A stretch of 27,356 nt of DNA from DASRZM01 sp035686365 (GTDB lineage: Bacteria > Pseudomonadota > Gammaproteobacteria > Xanthomonadales > Xanthomonadaceae). Numbering within the stretch: the first letter of the stretch is position 1; each line of letters opens with the position of its first letter. The stretch lies in the NCBI GenBank assembly GCA_035686365.1, contig DASRZM010000066.1, positions 1-27,356 of the forward strand, in the 5' to 3' direction. Under the pieces are notes generated by a model that did not search any database, was not told the DNA's origin, and saw only the letters and a list, made by a program, of their open reading frames with translations. The translations under genes and the position numbers were made by a program. This document shows positions 15,913 through 24,574 of this stretch, in pieces.

Positions 15913-17217
15913 ATGAGCAGGGAATTCGAAGCCGCGATCGTGGACCTGAGCCACGATGGCCGGGGTGTGGCACGACGCGAGGGCAAGACCGTGTTCGTCT
16001 CCGGCGCACTGCCGGGCGAGCGCGTGCGCGCACGCCAGACCGGGCGCCGGCGCAGCTTCGACGAGGCGGTGACGCTGGAGGTGCTCGAGCGCGCCCCCGA
16101 CCGCGTGGAGCCTCGTTGCCCGCACTTCGGTCAGTGCGGCGGCTGCACGCTGCAGCACATGGATGCGCAACGGCAGATCCAGGCCAAGCAGCGCGTGCTG
16201 GTGGAAAACCTCGCACGCATCGGCCATGTCGAGGCCGCGTCTGTGCTGGCGCCGCTGACGGCCGAGCCCTGGGGCTATCGCCGCAAGGCCCGCCTGGGCG
16301 TGAAGTGGGTCGAGAAGAAGGGCCGTGCCGTGGTCGGCTTCCGCGAGGCGGGCAATCCGCGTTTCATCGCCGACCTCAGCCGCTGCGAGGTACTGGTGCC
16401 GGCCGTCGGCGAGCGCATCGCCGCGATTTCGGCACTGTTGACCTCGCTGGACGCGCGCGCCCAGCTTCCGCAGATCGAGGTCGCCGCCGGCGACGACACC
16501 GTGGCACTGGTGTTCCGGCACCTGCAGCCGATCTCCGATGGCGATCGCCGGAAACTCGTGGACTTCGGCCGAACCCACGGCTTCGCCATCTTCCTGCAGC
16601 CGGGCGGAGTGGATTCGGTGCATGCGCTGTGGCCCGAATCGCCGACCCTGGAGTTCTCGATCGCCGGCCATGAGCTGCGGCTGGCGTTCCTGCCGCTGGA
16701 CTTCGTCCAGGTGAATACCTCGATGAACCACCGCATGGTCGACCATGCACTGGCGCTGCTCGATCCGCAGCCCACCGACCGTGTGCTGGACCTGTTCTGC
16801 GGCCTGGGCAACTTCACGCTGCCGATCGCGCGCCGGGCCGGCGCGGTGGTCGGCGTGGAAGGCGAAGCCGGCCTGGTGCAGCGAGCACGCGACAACGCAG
16901 TGGCCAACGGCATCGGCAATGCCCGGTTCCATGTCGCCGACCTGTGCGTGGACCTGCACGGGGAGCCCTGGTACGGCCAGGGTTTCGACAGGATCCTGCT
17001 GGACCCGCCGCGCTCGGGCGCCGAGGCGGTGGTGCGCAGCTTGCCGCTGGAGGCCGCCAGGCGGATCGTCTACGTATCCTGCCACCCCGGCTCGCTGGCG
17101 CGCGATGCCGGTATCCTCGTGCACGAGCGCGGATTCGTGCTGCGCGCGGCCGGCGTGATGGACATGTTTCCGCACACCGCGCACGTGGAGTCGATCGCGA
17201 TGTTCGAGCGCAGCTGA
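15913..17217 (+). CDS. rlmD: 23S rRNA (uracil-1939-C5)-methyltransferase RlmD
   Basis: The 434-residue enzyme uses SAM to make m5U1939 in 23S rRNA. An N-terminal TRAM domain (1-60) is followed by the iron-sulfur ligands Cys69, Cys75, Cys78 and Cys158 (CPHFGQCGGC, DLSRCEVL). The SAM motif is VLDLFCGLGNFTLPIA (about 291-306). DPPRSGA precedes the catalytic Cys390 in VYVSCHPGSLARD. With the start at 15913 (MSREFEAAIV) the length equals E. coli RlmD (433) almost exactly. Earlier in-frame starts would put a large hairpin inside the coding region. The GGAG before this start is only three bases away, so the start is not certain. Confidence 0.94.
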   Translation: MSREFEAAIVDLSHDGRGVARREGKTVFVSGALPGERVRARQTGRRRSFDEAVTLEVLERAPDRVEPRCPHFGQCGGCTLQHMDAQRQIQAKQRVLVENLARIGHVEAASVLAPLTAEPWGYRRKARLGVKWVEKKGRAVVGFREAGNPRFIADLSRCEVLVPAVGERIAAISALLTSLDARAQLPQIEVAAGDDTVALVFRHLQPISDGDRRKLVDFGRTHGFAIFLQPGGVDSVHALWPESPTLEFSIAGHELRLAFLPLDFVQVNTSMNHRMVDHALALLDPQPTDRVLDLFCGLGNFTLPIARRAGAVVGVEGEAGLVQRARDNAVANGIGNARFHVADLCVDLHGEPWYGQGFDRILLDPPRSGAEAVVRSLPLEAARRIVYVSCHPGSLARDAGILVHERGFVLRAAGVMDMFPHTAHVESIAMFERS

Positions 17218-17269
17218 GGGTGCGCCGGTCCATGGACGCCCGGTGCATGACCGGGAAGGGAGCGGGTCG

Positions 17270-18277
17270 ATGCTGCTGATCGGAATTTCTGGCACCGCAC
17301 TGGAGCCGCAGGAGCAGCGGTGGCTGTCCCACCCGGCGGTCTCCGGCGTGATCCTGTTCGCGCGCAACTTCCGGTCGCGGCCGCAGGTGACGGCGTTGAT
17401 CGCGCGCATCCGCGATGCCGCGTCGCAGCCGTTGCTGGTCACCGTCGACCAGGAGGGCGGGCCGGTCCAGCGCTTCCGCGACGGCTTCACGCGGTTGCCG
17501 GAACTGGCGCCCTTCGGACAGATGTACGCACACGACCCCGACGCCGCGCTGGACCAGGCCCGGCTGCACGGCTGGCTGATGGCCGGCGAGATGCGCGCGA
17601 TCGGTGTCGACCTGAGCTTCGCGCCGGTGGTCGACCTGGCGCGCGGTAACCGGGCGATCGGCGTGCGCGCCTTCGCCGCTGAGCCCGAGGTCGTGGGCCG
17701 GCTCGCGCGCGCCTACATCGCCGGGATGCACACGGCCGGCATGGCCGCCACGCTCAAGCACTTTCCCGGCCATGGCTCAGTGGCCGAGGACACCCACGTG
17801 GACGTCGCCCAGGACCCGCGCACGATGGAGACGCTCCAGCTCGAGGACCTGGTGCCGTTCGCTGCCGGCATCGACGCCGGTGCCGAGGCGGTGATGATGG
17901 CGCACGTGCGCTACCTGGCGGTCGACGAGCATCCGGCCGGCTATTCGACGCGATGGATCGGCGGGATCCTGCGCGGGGCGATGGGCTTTACCGGGGTCGT
18001 GATCAGCGACGACATCGGAATGGCCGCCGCGCATTCGGCCGGCGGCGTGGGCGCACGCGTGCGCGCGCATCTGGATGCCGGCTGCGACCTGGTGCTCGCA
18101 TGCGCACCGGAGCTGGTGCCCGATGCACTGGCGGCGCTGGAGAATCGTGCGCGCGAGCAGGCCGTGCTGCAGCGGCTCGCCGGACGTCCGGCACCGGACT
18201 GGGAGGCGCTGGCGGCGGACCCGCGCTGGCAGCAGGCGCGTGCTAGGCTCGGCGGCCCGCAAGCGACCCGGGGTTGA
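17270..18277 (+). CDS. nagZ: Beta-N-acetylhexosaminidase NagZ (GH3), peptidoglycan recycling
   Basis: The 335-residue cytoplasmic enzyme removes N-acetylglucosamine from GlcNAc-anhydroMurNAc peptides during cell-wall recycling, and so influences beta-lactamase induction in species that have AmpR. The sequence shows VDQEGGPVQRFRDGF (about 59-73), the conserved KHFPGHG (163-169) with the mobile-loop EDTH ending at His176, and the nucleophile region VISDDIGM (Asp247/Asp248). The ATG at 17270 is preceded by GGAAGGGAG. The length is like E. coli NagZ (341). It touches the next gene: a TTG codon overlaps its TGA stop. Confidence 0.95.
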   Translation: MLLIGISGTALEPQEQRWLSHPAVSGVILFARNFRSRPQVTALIARIRDAASQPLLVTVDQEGGPVQRFRDGFTRLPELAPFGQMYAHDPDAALDQARLHGWLMAGEMRAIGVDLSFAPVVDLARGNRAIGVRAFAAEPEVVGRLARAYIAGMHTAGMAATLKHFPGHGSVAEDTHVDVAQDPRTMETLQLEDLVPFAAGIDAGAEAVMMAHVRYLAVDEHPAGYSTRWIGGILRGAMGFTGVVISDDIGMAAAHSAGGVGARVRAHLDAGCDLVLACAPELVPDALAALENRAREQAVLQRLAGRPAPDWEALAADPRWQQARARLGGPQATRG

Positions 18278-18291
18278 GCCGGACCGACGCG

Positions 18292-18834
18292 ATGACCCAC
18301 GCACGACCCCTGCAGGAGGCGCTGGCCGGCGCCGAGCTCGTCCACGACCGCCACACCATCTCGCGCGCCATCGATACCCTGGCCGCGCGCATCCGCAACG
18401 ACTACGCCGGCGTGCGTCCGCTGTTCCTGACGGTCATGAATGGCGGCATGTTCTTCGGCGCGGAGCTGGCGCTGGCGCTGGGCATCGACATCGAGTTCGA
18501 CTACCTGCACGCCACCCGTTACCGCGGCACCACGGCGGGCACCGACCTGACCTGGCTGCGCCGGCCGGGCGTGCCGGTCGCCGGCAAGCGCGTGCTGCTG
18601 GTCGACGACATCCTCGACGAGGGGCCGACCCTGGTGGCCGTGCGCGACTGGTGCCGGGCCGAGGGGGCGGCCGACGTGCGTATGGCGGTGCTGACCTGGA
18701 AACGCCATGGCCGCGGCGTACCGGACCTGGTTCCCGAGTACTGGGGCCTGGAAGTGCCGGACCGCTACGTGTTCGGCTACGGCATGGACTACTACGGCCA
18801 GGGCCGCAACCTGCCCGCCATCTACGCCTTGTAG
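18292..18834 (+). CDS. hpt: Hypoxanthine(-guanine) phosphoribosyltransferase
   Basis: The 180-residue enzyme joins hypoxanthine (or guanine) to PRPP to give IMP or GMP. The PRPP-binding motif VLLVDDILDEGPTL is at about 101-114, and the loop LTVMNGGMFFGAELA at 46-60. The C-terminal MDYYGQGRNLPAIYAL matches the end of bacterial HPRTs. I use ATG 18292; TTG 18274, overlapping the nagZ stop, would add six residues and is possible. The gene lies directly before the methylthioinosine phosphorylase, whose product hypoxanthine is its substrate. The TAG stop lies inside a REP-like GTAGGAGCGG sequence. Confidence 0.88.
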   Translation: MTHARPLQEALAGAELVHDRHTISRAIDTLAARIRNDYAGVRPLFLTVMNGGMFFGAELALALGIDIEFDYLHATRYRGTTAGTDLTWLRRPGVPVAGKRVLLVDDILDEGPTLVAVRDWCRAEGAADVRMAVLTWKRHGRGVPDLVPEYWGLEVPDRYVFGYGMDYYGQGRNLPAIYAL

Positions 18835-18861
18835 GAGCGGCCGACGGCAGCGCCCGTAGGG
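18831..18861. repeat. Degenerate REP-like element overlapping the hpt stop codon
   Basis: It begins GTAGGAGCGG like the intact elements at 23486 and 23540, continues CCGACGGCAGCGCCCG and shows an imperfect palindrome. Its TAG (18832-18834) is the hpt stop codon. Confidence 0.5.
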
Positions 18862-18911
18862 TTGGGAGGCGTGGTTCGCGGCCGAGCGCCGCTTCTGGAC
18901 GAGGGCAGCAG

Positions 18912-19655
18912 ATGGACATCGCGTTGGCAGTGATCGGCGGCACCGGCCTGTACCGCCTGGCCGGGTTCCAGGACGTGCGATCGCACGAGGCCGGCACGCC
19001 CTACGGCGAACCCTCCGGAGCGGTCCGCGTGGGCACGCTGCACGGGCACGGCATCGCCTTCCTGGCCCGGCACGGCGAAGAGCACACGATCGCGCCGCAC
19101 CGCGTCAATTACCGCGCCAACCTCCACGTCCTGCACGCACTGGGCGCGCGCCGGGTCCTGGCGGTCAACGCCGTGGGCGGCATCACCGTGCAGATGGCGC
19201 CACGCGCGCTCGCACTGCCCAACCAGCTGATCGACTACACCAGCGGACGCGTTTCCAGCTTCAGCGACGCCCCCGGCGTCAAGGTCGAGCACATCGATTT
19301 CTCGGAACCCTATTCGCCGGGCCTGCGCTCGCAGGTGCTCGCCGCGTCCGTGGCAGCCGGGGTGGAGGTGGTCGACGGCGGCGTCTATGGCGCCACCCAG
19401 GGGCCGCGCCTGGAGACGTGCGCGGAGATCGCGCGGATGCGCCGCGACGGCTGCGACCTGGTCGGCATGACCGGCATGCCCGAGGCCGCGCTGGCGCGCG
19501 AGACCGGCATGGAATACGCCGCGTTGTGCCTGGTCGCCAACTGGGCCGCAGGCTGCGACGCGTCCGCCCACCGGATCACGATGGAGGAGGTGTTCGCGAA
19601 CCTCGAGGCGGCGACCGCAAAGGTACCGCCGCTGCTGCGCGCGCTGCTGGGCTGA
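18912..19655 (+). CDS. S-methyl-5'-thioinosine phosphorylase (MTAP/PNP family)
   Basis: The 247-residue phosphorylase should split methylthioinosine into hypoxanthine and methylthioribose-1-phosphate. It has the phosphate-binding VIGGTGLY (7-14) and RHGEEH (53-58), plus VDGGVYGATQGPRLET and LVGMTGMPEAALA. At the purine-contact site MTAP enzymes carry two aspartates (Asp220 and Asp222 in human MTAP); here the aligned segment reads ANWAAG, with Asn210 and Ala212. Asn at the first position favours 6-oxopurines, as in PNP, and suggests the MTIP type known from P. aeruginosa PA3004, which also neighbours nagZ. GAGGG lies six bases before the ATG. Substrate is inferred, not shown. Confidence 0.85.
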   Translation: MDIALAVIGGTGLYRLAGFQDVRSHEAGTPYGEPSGAVRVGTLHGHGIAFLARHGEEHTIAPHRVNYRANLHVLHALGARRVLAVNAVGGITVQMAPRALALPNQLIDYTSGRVSSFSDAPGVKVEHIDFSEPYSPGLRSQVLAASVAAGVEVVDGGVYGATQGPRLETCAEIARMRRDGCDLVGMTGMPEAALARETGMEYAALCLVANWAAGCDASAHRITMEEVFANLEAATAKVPPLLRALLG

Positions 19656-19673
19656 GGCGGCTGCGGCCGTGCA

Positions 19674-19701
19674 TTGGCGTCCGCAGATCCGCTGCTATAC
19701 T
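19674..19701 (+). promoter_or_regulatory. Promoter of the cold-shock gene
   Basis: TTGGCG (19674-19679), 16 bases, TATACT (19696-19701), with an extended TG at 19693-19694. It is one of the best sigma-70 matches in the window. The predicted start near 19708 leaves a leader of about 60 nt, in which cold-shock mRNA structures are usually found. Confidence 0.7.
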
Positions 19702-19768
19702 CGGCCCGCGCGGCGCCGGGGGCTGTATTCGTGCCGCGCATCCGGGATCCTTCAGTAGAGGTCATGCA

Positions 19769-19975
19769 ATGCCTATCGGTACCGTGAAGTGGTTCAACGA
19801 CGCCAAGGGATTCGGGTTCATCTCGCCCGAGGGTGGCGGCGACGACGTGTTCGTCCACTATTCCGCTATCAATTCGAACGGCTTCCGTTCGCTGCAGGAA
19901 GGACAGCGCGTCAGCTTCGAGGTCGTGGAGGGCCCCAAGGGCTCCCAGGCATCCGGCGTCACGCCCGTCACCTGA
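19769..19975 (+). CDS. Cold-shock protein (CspA family)
   Basis: The 68-residue single-domain OB-fold protein binds single-stranded RNA and DNA as an RNA chaperone. RNP1 is KGFGFI (13-18) and RNP2 is VFVH (27-30); MPIGTVKWFNDAKGFGFI is a classical opening. The start at 19769 has AGAGG seven bases upstream; an ATG at 19764 is in another frame. The gene is monocistronic, with its own promoter and a strong terminator. The sequence alone does not show whether it is cold-induced or constitutive. Confidence 0.95.
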   Translation: MPIGTVKWFNDAKGFGFISPEGGGDDVFVHYSAINSNGFRSLQEGQRVSFEVVEGPKGSQASGVTPVT

Positions 19976-19998
19976 CCGGCACTCCGGTCCGCAACACG

Positions 19999-20030
19999 CG
20001 AAGCCCCGCCGCGCGCGGGGCTTCGTATTT
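19999..20030 (+). terminator. Rho-independent terminator of the cold-shock gene
   Basis: CGAAGCCCCG (19999-20008) pairs with CGGGGCTTCG (20016-20025) around CCGCGCG, followed by TATTT. The stem is perfect and begins 24 nt after the stop codon. Confidence 0.85.
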
Positions 20031-20056
20031 GTGCCGGTCCGATTCGCGCATAAGAT
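20029..20056 (+). promoter_or_regulatory. Promoter candidate for the AidB-like gene
   Basis: TTGTGC (20029-20034), 16 bases, TAAGAT (20051-20056), directly after the terminator. It would start transcription near 20063 and leave a leader of about 31 nt. The -35 box is weak. Confidence 0.4.
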
Positions 20057-20093
20057 GCGTCCGGACCCCGGTGAATCCGCAGGAGCCCATCCC

Positions 20094-21737
20094 ATGGGCC
20101 AGAGCCACAGCTCCGACCGCTTCCGCACCCACAGTGTCCAGAACCAGCCGCCGCCGCTGGAGCCTTACGATGCCTGGACGTCCGACCCGGTCCTTCGCGC
20201 CCACGTGCAAGCCGGTGGCGGCCTGTCGGCGCGATCCACGCTCCAGGCCTATGGCGCACTCGTGGGCGGGGAACTGGGCGGCCTGGGCACCGCCGCCAAC
20301 GAGCACCGCCCCCAGCTTCGCGCCTACGACCGCTATGGCCACCGTATCGACCGGGTGGAGTTCCACCCGGCCTACCATCGCCTGATGGAGCAGGCGATCG
20401 CGCACGGCGTCCACTCGCTGGCGTGGAACGATCCGCAGCCGGGCGCGCACGTGGCACGCGCGGGCTTGAGCTACCTGCATCACCAGGCCGACGCCGGGAC
20501 CAGCTGCCCGCTGACCATGACCTTCGCCGCCGCGCCACTGCTGCGCGGCCAGTCGACGATCGCGGCGCTGTGGCATGAGCGCGCCACCTCGTGCAGCTAC
20601 GACCCGCGCCATGTGCCGGCCGCGGAAAAAGACGGCGTGACCCTGGGCATGGGCATGACCGAGAAGCAGGGCGGCTCGGACGTGCGCAGCAACAGCACCC
20701 GGGCCACCGTCGAGGGCGACCACTACCGCCTGGTCGGCCACAAGTGGTTCTTCTCCGCGCCGATGTCCGACGCCTTCCTGGTGCTGGCGCAGGCCCCCGA
20801 AGGGCTGACCTGTTTCCTGCTGCCGCGCATCCTGGAGGACGGCACGGCCAACGCGATCCGGATCCTGCGCCTGAAGGACAAGCTCGGCGACTGGTCCAAT
20901 GCCTCCAGCGAGGTGGAGTTCGAGGATGCGCTGGCCTGGCGCGTGGGCGAACCGGGCCGCGGCGTGGCGACGATCATCGAGATGGTCGCCCTGACCCGGC
21001 TGGACTGCGCGCTGGGCTCGGCGGCCGAGATCCGCCAGGCCTTCGTGCGCGCACTGCACCACGTGCGCCACCGCAGCGCGTTCGGCAAGGCGCTGATCGA
21101 CCAGCCGCTGATGCGCAACGTCATCGCCGACCTGGCACTGGAGAGCGAGGCCGCCACCGCGCTGGCGTTCCGGGTCGCCCGCGCCATCGACGCGGCGCCG
21201 CGCGACCCGCACGAGGCGGCGCTCGCACGCCTGGCCACGCCGGTGGCCAAGTACTGGGTGTGCAAGCGCGCGCCGGCCGTGGTCAACGAGGCGCAGGAGT
21301 GCCTGGGCGGGGCCGGGTACGTCGAGGACTCGGTCCTGCCGCGGCTGTACCGGCAGGCGCCGCTGAACTCGATCTGGGAAGGCGCCGGCAACGTCCAGTG
21401 CCTGGACGTGCTGCGCGCGCTGGCGCGCCAGCGCGATGCGCTGGACGCGATGTTCGCCGAGTTCGAGCGCTGCCGCGGCGCGCACATGGCCTTCGACCGC
21501 GCCGTGGCCTCGCTGCGCACCGCGCTGGACAGCTCCGATCGGCTCGAGCTGCGCGCCCGGCGGATCACCGAGCGCATCGCACTGGTGCTGACCGCAACGG
21601 TCCTGCTGCAGTCGGGCAGCGGTGCAGCCGAGACCTTCTGCCGGACCCGGCTGGACAGCCAGCACGGCATCACCCTGGGCACGCTGCCGCGGGACGCGCC
21701 TGTCGACGCACTGATCGACGCCGCCTGGGCCCCGTAG
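20094..21737 (+). CDS. AidB-like acyl-CoA dehydrogenase family flavoprotein
   Basis: The 547-residue protein has the four parts of AidB: an N-terminal helical domain with THSVQNQPPPLEPYDAW (typical AidB opening), a beta-domain with GMGMTEKQGGSDVRSN, the FAD-binding helical domain (RHRSAFGKALIDQPLMRNVI; ECLGGAGYVEDSVLPRLYRQ; NSIWEGAGNVQCLDVLRAL) and a C-terminal extension that in E. coli AidB binds DNA. E. coli AidB (541 residues) is part of the adaptive response to alkylation. An acyl-CoA dehydrogenase role, for example on branched acyl-CoA, is the alternative annotation. AGGAG lies eight bases before the ATG. No ada or alkB gene is nearby, so the alkylation link is only by family. Confidence 0.88.
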   Translation: MGQSHSSDRFRTHSVQNQPPPLEPYDAWTSDPVLRAHVQAGGGLSARSTLQAYGALVGGELGGLGTAANEHRPQLRAYDRYGHRIDRVEFHPAYHRLMEQAIAHGVHSLAWNDPQPGAHVARAGLSYLHHQADAGTSCPLTMTFAAAPLLRGQSTIAALWHERATSCSYDPRHVPAAEKDGVTLGMGMTEKQGGSDVRSNSTRATVEGDHYRLVGHKWFFSAPMSDAFLVLAQAPEGLTCFLLPRILEDGTANAIRILRLKDKLGDWSNASSEVEFEDALAWRVGEPGRGVATIIEMVALTRLDCALGSAAEIRQAFVRALHHVRHRSAFGKALIDQPLMRNVIADLALESEAATALAFRVARAIDAAPRDPHEAALARLATPVAKYWVCKRAPAVVNEAQECLGGAGYVEDSVLPRLYRQAPLNSIWEGAGNVQCLDVLRALARQRDALDAMFAEFERCRGAHMAFDRAVASLRTALDSSDRLELRARRITERIALVLTATVLLQSGSGAAETFCRTRLDSQHGITLGTLPRDAPVDALIDAAWAP

Positions 21738-21755
21738 CAGCGGCTGTCGGCCGCG
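21734..21755. repeat. REP-like element overlapping the AidB stop codon
   Basis: GTAGCAGCGGCTGTCGGCCG followed by CG is a variant of the GTAGGAGCGG elements with a CGGC/GCCG core stem. Its TAG (21735-21737) is the stop codon of the AidB-like gene. It sits between two convergent genes and may act as a bidirectional terminator. Confidence 0.45.
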
Positions 21756-21777
21756 TGCGGGACCGCAACTACCGGCG

Positions 21778-23340
<1,563 letters not shown>

Positions 23341-23371
23341 CGGCTTCGGACCTGTGTGCGGAACAGCGGGA

Positions 23372-23403
23372 AGCATATCCTGACATGCGCAAGGTTCGGT
23401 CAA
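23372..23403 (-). promoter_or_regulatory. Weak promoter candidate for the GNAT-nitrilase gene
   Basis: On the minus strand TTGACC (23403-23398) precedes TATGCT (23377-23372), but the spacing of 20 bases is too long for a good sigma-70 promoter. It is listed because both boxes are individually reasonable and rightly placed. Confidence 0.25.
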
Positions 23404-23424
23404 ACGGTGGGTGGCGCAGAGCAG

Positions 23425-23447
23425 TCGCGGCCATGGGCCGCTCCCAC
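23425..23447 (-). repeat. REP-like element, copy 1 of 4, reverse orientation
   Basis: Read on the minus strand it starts GTGGGAGCGGCCCATGGCC and ends GCGA, 23 bases with an internal palindrome GCGGCC-CAT-GGCCGC. It is the exact reverse complement of copy 4 at 23582-23604. The 325 bp from 23341 to 23665 hold this REP cluster, a weak promoter candidate at 23372-23403 and no gene that I can see. Confidence 0.8.
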
Positions 23448-23483
23448 AACGCTGAAATGGGCCGCGACGTCGCATCGATAACG

Positions 23484-23564
23484 CCGTAGGAGCGGGCGTT
23501 GCCCGCGAACCGGTCCCCGGGGGTGCCGCGCTGGGATGATCGCGGGCAACGCCCGCTCCTACGG
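23484..23564. repeat. REP-like copies 2 and 3, inverted pair
   Basis: Copy 2 (23486-23508, plus strand) starts GTAGGAGCGGGCGTTGCCCG and ends CGA. Copy 3 (23540-23562) is its exact reverse complement. With two flanking bases the arms make a perfect 25-bp inverted repeat (23484-23508 / 23540-23564) with a 31-base spacer. Each arm also folds by itself through CGGGC-GTT-GCCCG. Confidence 0.85.
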
Positions 23565-23581
23565 GGTCACGGTGGGCCGGC

Positions 23582-23604
23582 GTGGGAGCGGCCCATGGCC
23601 GCGA
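23582..23604 (+). repeat. REP-like element, copy 4 of 4, forward orientation
   Basis: GTGGGAGCGGCCCATGGCC followed by GCGA is identical to copy 1 in the opposite orientation. Copies 1 and 4 therefore enclose the inverted pair 2 and 3. A further small palindrome, GGATCG-AAGCGT-CGATCC, lies at 23623-23640, just before the end of the next leftward gene. Confidence 0.8.
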
Positions 23605-23665
23605 TCGAAGTGCCGGGCCGCTGGATCGAAGCGTCGATCCGCCGGATCACAATGCTCGACGATTG

Positions 23666-24574
23666 CTATCGCAGCAGCATCTGCAGGTCATCGGGGACCG
23701 GCCAGTGCGGATGCAGCGATTGGAACCGCTGCAGGCTATGCGTCGCGCCTTCGCGATCGCCTGCCCGCAGGCGCTCGCGGATACGTTGCAGCCAGGCTTC
23801 GGGGTCCAGGTGCTCGTCGGCTGCCACCGGCGGCAGCGCGCGGCCCTTGAAGGCCGGGGCGGGGACGGACTGGGGTGGTGGCGCCTGCGGCAGCGGCTGC
23901 GCCACCCCGTAGTCGCGCCGTTCGGCGCCAGCGCCAGCGGCGGCCTCGTCGCGGACCGACTCACGCGCCTCGTCCAGCACCACCGGGGGCGGGGGCGGGG
24001 GCGGGGGAACCGTCGCAACCGTGCCGGATTCGGCCGGCACCGGCTCCCGCTTCGGTGCCGTCGACGGCGTAGCCGGCACAATCTGGCGCGCAGCGTCGGC
24101 CGGGGGCTCGGGGACGAACTCTTCCTGGGCGCGCACACGCGACCCACCGACCTCGACGCGATCGAGCTCGGCGGACGCATCGTCCTGCACGGCTTCGGTT
24201 TCCCGCGCGGCGGCCTGCGGCGCGTCCTGCGACGACGTGGCGGCGCCGGTGACAACGTCCGGCTCGATACCGAGGGTCGCCTCCGGCAACTGGATTTCCA
24301 CGGGCTGGCCGAACTCGTCGGTCGCCTCGCGCTGCGGCGGCAAACCCGATTGCCACAGAAATGCCAGCGCAAGCACTGCGGCCGCCGCCGTGGACAGGCC
24401 CCAGGGCCAGGGCCGCAAGCGCGATGGCCGCGTGCCGGCCACCGCCGCGCGCGCGGCCGCGCGGATGCGCGCGTCCATCGCCGGCGGCGGCTGGCCGTCG
24501 GGCAGGGCACGGTAGATGCGGGCGAGCTCGCGCTCGTCCGGATCCAGCGGCGATTTGTCGGGCGGAATGTTCAT
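23666..24574 (-). CDS. Putative anti-sigma factor, single-pass membrane protein with Pro-rich periplasmic part
   Basis: The 302-residue protein begins with a short cytoplasmic part (1-55), where DERELARIYRALPDGQPPPA precedes a basic patch, then one membrane helix (about 57-76). A long periplasmic region follows, with AELDRVEVGGSRV (135-147) and eight successive prolines (190-197). The C-terminal WLQRIRERLRAGDREGA resembles a helical-hairpin tail. No HxxxCxxC zinc motif or other known anti-sigma signature is seen. The role is inferred from the four-base ATGA overlap with the sigma-factor gene and the topology. The AELDRVEV motif recurs in the VWA lipoprotein upstream and looks like a TonB-receptor plug start. 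Confidence 0.7.
   Translation of the reverse strand: MNIPPDKSPLDPDERELARIYRALPDGQPPPAMDARIRAAARAAVAGTRPSRLRPWPWGLSTAAAAVLALAFLWQSGLPPQREATDEFGQPVEIQLPEATLGIEPDVVTGAATSSQDAPQAAARETEAVQDDASAELDRVEVGGSRVRAQEEFVPEPPADAARQIVPATPSTAPKREPVPAESGTVATVPPPPPPPPVVLDEARESVRDEAAAGAGAERRDYGVAQPLPQAPPPQSVPAPAFKGRALPPVAADEHLDPEAWLQRIRERLRAGDREGATHSLQRFQSLHPHWPVPDDLQMLLR
23985..24007 (+). other. Potential G-quadruplex inside the putative anti-sigma gene
   Basis: Four runs of five G are separated by single C bases on the plus strand, which is the template strand of the leftward gene. This fits the most stable class of parallel quadruplex motifs. On the coding strand it encodes the Pro190-197 run. Confidence 0.6.

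Noticed and set aside
13653..15986. Leftward open frame opposite the ydbH-like and DUF1318 genes
   Set aside because: It is a GC-driven shadow spanning two genes and the gap between them, with no domain.
23341..23665. Possible CRISPR-like array because of spaced palindromic repeats
   Set aside because: The repeats alternate in orientation, are of two types, have unequal spacing and no cas genes; they fit REP elements.
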